From NCBI GenBank assembly GCA_031363085.1, contig JANLTU010000212.1, forward strand, positions 1 to 27,686: 27,686 bases of DNA. The letters run 5' to 3'. Position 1 is the first letter of the stretch. Each line of letters opens with the position of its first letter. The translations under genes and the position numbers were made by a program. The notes beneath the pieces were generated by a model, which worked only from the letters and a program-made list of their open reading frames with translations, made no database searches and was not told the DNA's origin. The DNA comes from UBA6921 sp031363085 (GTDB lineage Bacteria > Pseudomonadota > Gammaproteobacteria > SG8-11). Positions 23,206-27,686 of this stretch are shown in pieces.

Positions 23206-24657
23206 ATGAAAGCTTTTAGACGTTTAGCCATTCCCCTGGCCATCGCGGCCTTGGCGGCACCGATGCTTGGCGCACACGCCTCCAGCCATCGCGAAGCACC
23301 CTTCATCGCCGAGATGCCGAAGGTCGACGGCACCGACTTTTACATGTTCAACAGCTATGAAAAAAACCGCAGCGGCTATGTCACGCTGGTGGCCAACTAC
23401 GTGCCATTGCAAGACGTTTACGGCGGGCCGAATTACTTCATGCTCGACCCCGACGCCCTCTACGAAATCCACGTCGACAACAACGGCGACGCGAAGGAAG
23501 ACCTGACTTTTCAATTTCGCTTCAACAACACGCTGAAAGACACGCAGCTCGACATCGGCGGCAAGAAAGTTTCGATTCCGTTGATCAACTCCGGCGCCAT
23601 CGGCGTCGGCAACACTGCGGCTTTAAATGTCGAGGAAAGCTACCGCATCAGCCTGGTGCGCGGTGATCGACGCAGCGGCAAACACGCTGCCGTCGTGAAT
23701 GCGGACAGCGGCGCGAGCAGCTTTGCAAAACCGGTCGACAACATCGGCAATAAATCCATCCCCGATTACGCGGCTTATGCGAAGGCGCACACTTATAATG
23801 TCAAGCTACCTGGCTGCGACCTGCCGGGGCGCGTGTTCGTCGGCCAGCGCAAAGACCCGTTCGTGGTGAATCTCGGTGAGACCTTCGACCTGATCAACAC
23901 CAATCCACTGGGGCCGGTCAACGGTGAGCGCGATTCTTTGGATGACAAGAATGTCACTTCCCTGATTCTGGAAATCCATTCCAGTTGTCTGACCAACGGC
24001 GACCCGGTGATCGGCGCGTGGACCACGGCGAGCGTCCGTCAAGGCCGCCTGCTGCGTAGCACGCCCGACTTCGACAAACCCGCGCTCGAAGGCGGACCCT
24101 GGGTGCAGGTCTCGCGTCTGGGCATGCCTTTGGTGAACGAAGTCGTCATCGGCCTGAAAGACAAAAACAAGTTCAATGCCTCGAAGCCGAAAGACGATGC
24201 GCAGTTCGCCGACTACGTGACCCATCCCACGCTGCCGGCATTGATCGAAATCTTGTTCCCCATCGCCAAAGCGCCGACCAATTTCCCGCGCAATGATCTG
24301 GTCGCCGTGTTCCTGACCGGGGTGCCAGGTTTAAACCAGCCTAAAAACGTGGTGGCGTCGGAACTGTTGCGGCTCAATACCACCACGCCTATCGCAGCGA
24401 AAGGCGCGCAAAACAATCTGGGCGTGATCGGTGGCGACGCCGCCGGATTCCCCAACGGCCGACGCCCCGGTGACGATATCGTCGACGTGGCGCTGCGCGT
24501 GGTCATCGGCAAGCTGTGCATACTCGGTGTGGGTTGTGTTGCGGCCGATGCTCCGGCCGGCGATGCAGCGCTGACAGACGGCGCCCTGGTGAACGACAGC
24601 ATGTTCACCGACGCATTTCCGTACTTGCTCGACCCACTGCCCGGCGCACCCAACTAA
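23206..24657 (+). CDS. Secreted DUF4331-family protein
   Basis: A 483-residue protein with a Sec signal peptide (MKAFRRLAIPLAIAALAAP.., cleavage near AHA-SSH at about 25) and the DUF4331 hallmark SSHREAPFIAEMPKVDGTDFYMF right at the mature N-terminus. Later family-like segments include YGGPNYFMLDP, DLTFQFRFN, GRVFVGQRKDPFVVNLGE, GPWVQVSRLGMPLVNEVVIG and a C-terminal GRRPGDDIVDVALRV. The family has no assigned reaction. ATG 23206 follows AGGAG. The frame is open 195 codons further upstream, but that part is antisense to the sigma gene. It heads a four-gene unit with the lipoprotein, TPR and HupE-like genes, and is divergent from the sigma/anti-sigma pair. Confidence 0.92.
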   Translation: MKAFRRLAIPLAIAALAAPMLGAHASSHREAPFIAEMPKVDGTDFYMFNSYEKNRSGYVTLVANYVPLQDVYGGPNYFMLDPDALYEIHVDNNGDAKEDLTFQFRFNNTLKDTQLDIGGKKVSIPLINSGAIGVGNTAALNVEESYRISLVRGDRRSGKHAAVVNADSGASSFAKPVDNIGNKSIPDYAAYAKAHTYNVKLPGCDLPGRVFVGQRKDPFVVNLGETFDLINTNPLGPVNGERDSLDDKNVTSLILEIHSSCLTNGDPVIGAWTTASVRQGRLLRSTPDFDKPALEGGPWVQVSRLGMPLVNEVVIGLKDKNKFNASKPKDDAQFADYVTHPTLPALIEILFPIAKAPTNFPRNDLVAVFLTGVPGLNQPKNVVASELLRLNTTTPIAAKGAQNNLGVIGGDAAGFPNGRRPGDDIVDVALRVVIGKLCILGVGCVAADAPAGDAALTDGALVNDSMFTDAFPYLLDPLPGAPN

Positions 24658-24674
24658 GCTCAAGGAGAACGCTC

Positions 24675-24911
24675 ATGTTTAAAGTCAAGCTTGTGTTTTT
24701 TTTGGGCGTCGCGTTGACGCTGGCGGCTTGCGGGGATCGCACTAATCGCGACACCAACGCCACCGCCCTAATCGACGAGGCGGTCGCACCCACGTACTTG
24801 GCGTACGTGCAAAAGATGATCGCCGCGACCAGCGAAGACGGCGAACCGTGGGACATCGACACGGTGCGCGTCGAGCAGTCCGACGTGGCTGAAGTCACCG
24901 ACGTGATGTGA
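24675..24911 (+). CDS. Small lipoprotein (78 aa), unknown function
   Basis: ATG 24675 follows AAGGAG. A hydrophobic signal ends in the lipobox LAAC (Cys near 20). The mature part of about 59 residues is acidic (CGDRTNRDTNATALIDEAVAP; EDGEPWDIDTVRVEQSDVAEV). No domain is recognised. The longer frame from 24516 runs antisense-like through the DUF4331 end and is not credible. It is 17 bp after DUF4331 and on the same strand, so it is very likely part of that operon. It could be an outer-membrane partner of DUF4331 or the TPR protein. Confidence 0.75.
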   Translation: MFKVKLVFFLGVALTLAACGDRTNRDTNATALIDEAVAPTYLAYVQKMIAATSEDGEPWDIDTVRVEQSDVAEVTDVM

Positions 24912-24922
24912 TGAAAAAGCTC

Positions 24923-24957
24923 ACAGGTGGCTGGACCTGCTGGGTTCAGCCGCCTGT
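24923..24957 (+). other. Intra-operon stem-loop
   Basis: Arms ACAGGTGGCTG (24923-24933) and CAGCCGCCTGT (24947-24957) pair with one G-U and a 13-nt loop, between the small lipoprotein and the TPR gene. There is no T-tract, so it is more likely an mRNA processing or stability element, or a partial attenuator, than a terminator. Confidence 0.45.
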
Positions 24958-24997
24958 CCGAGCACGCACTTCCAACCCGAACCCCGAGAACACCCGC

Positions 24998-26170
24998 ATG
25001 CACATCGCCTTGCACTTATTGATCGCGCTACTTTGCAGCAACACCGTCCGGGCGGAACCCTTCCTGCCAAGCGACGACGCGCAGGTGCTCGAACGCAGTT
25101 CCGTGCGCCGCCACAACCCCGACGATGCACGCTTGCTGGCCTTGCGTGCGCGACTTGCGCAGCGGCCCACCGATGCGGTCACCGCAGCCACGCTCGCGCG
25201 CCTCTACTTGCAGCGCGCACGCAGTCAAGCAGACCCGCGCTATCTGGGCTACACGCAAGCGGTGCTGGCGCCGTGGTCAAAAACAGCTCAACCGCCAACA
25301 GAAATTCAACTGTTGCGCGCGACCGCCGCACAGAGTTTGCACGACTTCGATGCTGCATTGCTCGATCTTGACATTATCTTGCAACGCCAACCGCAGCACG
25401 CGCAGGCGCGGCTCACGCGTGCCACCGTCTATCAAGCGCGCGGCGAATTACCGGCCGCACGCGCGGACTGCGAGCAACTCGCAGCGGCCGCCAGCGCCGT
25501 GATTGCGGACACCTGCATAGCGACGGTGGACAGCTTAAGTGGTCATGCTGCACGCGCGTATACGCAGGTGGCAAAGTGGCGTGCGCAGCGTGCCGAACCC
25601 GCACTCGTGCCGTGGCTGGACGGCCTGCTCGCCGAGTTCGCGCAGCGCACCGGCAGCAATAACGCCGCCGCCGAACAACACTATCGCGACGCGCTCGCGG
25701 CCACGCCCAACGATGCCTATCTGCTCGCCGCATTCGCGGATTTTCTGCTCGATCAGGCGCGCGCTCACGAGGTCGTCGCGCTGCTGCGTGACAAAACTCG
25801 CGCTGATGGATTGCTGCTGCGCTACGCGCTCGCCCGGCAACAACTGCACGCCACCGACAGCGCGCAAACGATTGCCACGCTCAGCGCGCGCTTTGCCGAA
25901 GCGCGCGCACGCGGCACTGCGCTGCACGTGCGCGAAGAAGCGATATTTACATTAAAACTGCTAGGCAACGCCGCGCGCGCACTGACCTTGGCGCAGGAAA
26001 ACTGGCAAGCCCAGCGCGAACCGGCCGATGCGCGCATCCTGTTCGAAGCCGCGCTCGCCGCACATCAACCTCAGGCGGCGGCGCGTGTCGTGCAGTGGCT
26101 GGAGCACACACAGATCGAAGATCCGTGCTTGCGTGCGCTCGCAGCACGCCTTCAAGCGATCACGGTATGA
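24998..26170 (+). CDS. Exported TPR-repeat protein
   Basis: A 390-residue protein. ATG 24998 starts a signal peptide (MHIALHLLIALLCSNTVRA, cleavage before EPF). The body is Ala-rich and helical with tetratricopeptide-like units of about 34 residues: LATLARLYLQRAR, FDAALLDLDIILQRQPQHAQARLTRATVYQARGELPAA (about 120-160, the clearest), and AEQHYRDALAATPNDAYLLAAFADFLLDQARAHE (about 230-265). TPR proteins scaffold partner proteins; in the periplasm this could assemble the DUF4331/HupE-like products. The frame is open to 24908, but residues before ATG 24998 carry no signal. Its stop overlaps the next start (ATGA), so it is translationally coupled to the membrane protein. Confidence 0.85.
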   Translation: MHIALHLLIALLCSNTVRAEPFLPSDDAQVLERSSVRRHNPDDARLLALRARLAQRPTDAVTAATLARLYLQRARSQADPRYLGYTQAVLAPWSKTAQPPTEIQLLRATAAQSLHDFDAALLDLDIILQRQPQHAQARLTRATVYQARGELPAARADCEQLAAAASAVIADTCIATVDSLSGHAARAYTQVAKWRAQRAEPALVPWLDGLLAEFAQRTGSNNAAAEQHYRDALAATPNDAYLLAAFADFLLDQARAHEVVALLRDKTRADGLLLRYALARQQLHATDSAQTIATLSARFAEARARGTALHVREEAIFTLKLLGNAARALTLAQENWQAQREPADARILFEAALAAHQPQAAARVVQWLEHTQIEDPCLRALAARLQAITV

Positions 26171-27315
26171 ACCGCACGCCGCCACGCCACTGCTTCCGAC
26201 AACTGTCAGGCGCACTGCTGTTGTCGCTTCTGAGCCTGCCGGTGTGCGCGCACAAATCCAGCGACAGTTATTTGCGCATCGACGTGAATCAAACACAGCT
26301 CACCGGCACCTGGGACATCGCGTTACGCGACCTCGACTTTGCGCTGACACTCGACACCGATGGCGACGGCGCGCTCACCTGGGGCGAAGTGCGCGCTGCC
26401 CGCACGCGCATCTTCGACTACACATTCGCACGGCTGCAATTTCAGTCGGCGGACGCGACGTGCCAGATCGATGCACATGACGTGTTGATCGACCAGCACA
26501 GCGACGGCGCCTACGCGGTGCTACGTTTTAATGCCATCTGCGCGCGCGCCGTCGACGCGCTGACTATCGACTATCAACTGCTATTTGAACTCGACGCGCA
26601 ACATCGCGGACTGCTGCGCCTGAACGCGTATGGCAGCACGCAAAGCGCCGTGTTCGCACCCGACACGCGCGCGCAAAAATTTTCGCTGGGGACCGCCACG
26701 GCGCTGTCGGGGTTCGGCAGCTATATTGCGCTTGGCATGCACCACATCGTAGCCGGCTTCGATCACCTGCTGTTTTTGTTTGCGCTGCTGCTGCCTGCCG
26801 TGCTGCGGCGGGTTGATAACACATGGCGCTACGTGGAACATTTGCGACCTGCGCTCATCGACATCGCTAAAGTTGTCACCGCATTCACGCTGGCGCATTC
26901 GCTCACCCTGGCACTGGCGGTGTTTAACCTGCTGCAACTGCCTTCGCTGCTGGTGGAGTCCGCCATCGCGGCGTCCATCATCGTCGCCGCGCTCAACAAC
27001 GTGTGGCCGCTGTTCACCGCAAAACGCTGGACGCTCGCCTGCGTGTTCGGCTTGATGCACGGCTTTGGATTTTCCGGCGCGCTCACCGACTTAGGCTTGG
27101 CGCGCGAACCACTCGCCACCGCGCTATTGGGCTTCAATCTGGGCGTCGAACTCGCGCAGCTTGGATTTATCGCACTGCTCGTGCCCGCCCTGTTCGCGTT
27201 GCGTCGGCGCGTGCCGTATGTGCGCGGCGTGCTCGCCCCCGGCTCGGCCTTGATTGCGCTGCTGGGCACAGCCTGGCTGCTCGAACGCTCGCTCGGCATC
27301 CCGTTACTGCCGTAA
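26167..27315 (+). CDS. HupE/UreJ-family membrane protein with periplasmic EF-hand loop
   Basis: A 382-residue protein starting at ATG 26167, overlapping the TPR stop by 4 bp. A signal peptide or first helix ends near CAHKSSDSY. A soluble region of about 160 residues follows, including DTDGDGALTWGE (about 61-72), which fits the canonical 12-residue EF-hand calcium loop (D1, D3, D5, E12). The C-terminal 200 residues have about six helices with His-containing motifs of the HupE_UreJ_2 family: GMHHIVAGFDHLLFL, FTLAHSLTLAL, GLMHGFGFSGAL and FNLGVELAQLGF. HupE/UreJ relatives move nickel or cobalt, but this subfamily has no proven substrate. No hydrogenase or urease genes are present. Confidence 0.88.
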   Translation: MNRTPPRHCFRQLSGALLLSLLSLPVCAHKSSDSYLRIDVNQTQLTGTWDIALRDLDFALTLDTDGDGALTWGEVRAARTRIFDYTFARLQFQSADATCQIDAHDVLIDQHSDGAYAVLRFNAICARAVDALTIDYQLLFELDAQHRGLLRLNAYGSTQSAVFAPDTRAQKFSLGTATALSGFGSYIALGMHHIVAGFDHLLFLFALLLPAVLRRVDNTWRYVEHLRPALIDIAKVVTAFTLAHSLTLALAVFNLLQLPSLLVESAIAASIIVAALNNVWPLFTAKRWTLACVFGLMHGFGFSGALTDLGLAREPLATALLGFNLGVELAQLGFIALLVPALFALRRRVPYVRGVLAPGSALIALLGTAWLLERSLGIPLLP

Positions 27316-27686
27316 CCGCGCTGCTCCTGAAAAATGGATGCCACACTATCGGATCGAGGTCGACATCACTCCGACCTCTCCACGCCGCCCTCGCCTTCGC
27401 AGGTTACCGTGAATCGGGTCTAAAAATAAATAAGCGCCATGGCATGACAAACGATGGCTACAAAAATATCATTGCCAATCCTGGGCGCCGGATTCAGTGC
27501 TGGGCTTTGCTATACCATCGCTATGCCGCCATAATTATTCCATCCGTGTTAGAAGCAAATAGATCTGTCCGGTTCTGTAGCACATGAATTGTCCGCTGAG
27601 TAAGCTCGGGAGCCCCGCGCGGAGGGCGTAGCCCGAAGCGTGGTGCTCCCGCCGGTGTCGCGCAGCGGACTTACGCGACGGCCTGG
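27316..27686. other. Intergenic region to the right edge
   Basis: 371 bp with no supported gene. A small GAGGTCG/CGACCTC stem (27356-27362, 27372-27378) lies shortly after the HupE-like stop without a T-tract. The last 96 bp contain the palindromic structure listed separately. The other short frames here have no recognisable content. Confidence 0.5.
27591..27670. repeat. Nested palindromic (REP-like) hairpin
   Basis: The outer arms GTCCGCTG (27591-27598) and CAGCGGAC (27663-27670) enclose a longer imperfect hairpin (27607-27651: CGGGAGC/GCTCCCG ends, a GC-rich middle with wobble pairs, and a GGGC-GTA-GCCC tip). It looks like a dispersed intergenic hairpin repeat; with one copy in view this cannot be proven. 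It does not share obvious sequence with the two MITE-like elements. Confidence 0.5.

Noticed and set aside
27402..27587. Tail of a plus-strand frame beyond the HupE-like gene
   Set aside because: It begins inside the HupE-like gene in another frame and has no protein-like composition of its own.

Overview
This is a chromosome-like, GC-rich window with 26 protein genes, one gene remnant, several hairpin-rich repeat elements and no tRNA, rRNA, CRISPR array or transposase. The gene content fits a free-living proteobacterium, most likely gammaproteobacterial. The hints are HpnD/HpnE hopanoid-type squalene genes, an E. coli-like FabI and Map, and a NasA nitrate transporter beside a PP2C-kinase fusion, a pairing I recall from Pseudomonas. 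The assignment is inference; there is no rRNA to anchor it.

Layout. (1) 1-4400: a copper P-type ATPase (its last residues lie off the left edge), a coiled-coil lipoprotein and a TauE/SafE-like permease. (2) 4397-4590: a MITE-like hairpin element between convergent genes. (3) 4612-7610: a translationally coupled FAD monooxygenase/SDR pair with a divergent LysR regulator. (4) 7644-8268: msrB, whose last codons and stop lie inside a second MITE-like element. (5) 8514-12802: map-hpnD-hpnE, then fabI and a GFA-family protein, all on the + strand. (6) 12833-14068: a CMD-family protein and a small lipoprotein with a duplicated 14-residue motif. (7) 14319-17454: nasA and a PP2C/Ser-Thr kinase fusion, both on the - strand, behind a perfect-consensus sigma-54 promoter. 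(8) 17762-20910: a 1009-residue surface lipoprotein followed by a decayed copy of part of itself. (9) 20954-21822: a divergent SnoaL-like/HxlR pair. (10) 21870-27315: an ECF sigma factor and a cupin anti-sigma-like protein, divergent from DUF4331, a small lipoprotein, a TPR protein and a HupE/UreJ-type membrane protein with an EF-hand loop.

How the genes work together. The most system-like block is the last. A sigma/anti-sigma pair faces an operon whose products all carry export signals (a secreted DUF4331 protein, a lipoprotein, a periplasmic TPR protein and a polytopic membrane protein). This suggests a regulated envelope module, possibly metal-linked; its function is not established by the sequence. 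The nasA/kinase block looks like nitrogen-regulated nitrate uptake with a phospho-signalling partner. map-hpnD-hpnE-fabI mixes housekeeping and lipid genes, with hpnC absent from the window. The two MITE-like elements each carry the stop codon of the gene upstream of them and are the clearest non-coding novelty.
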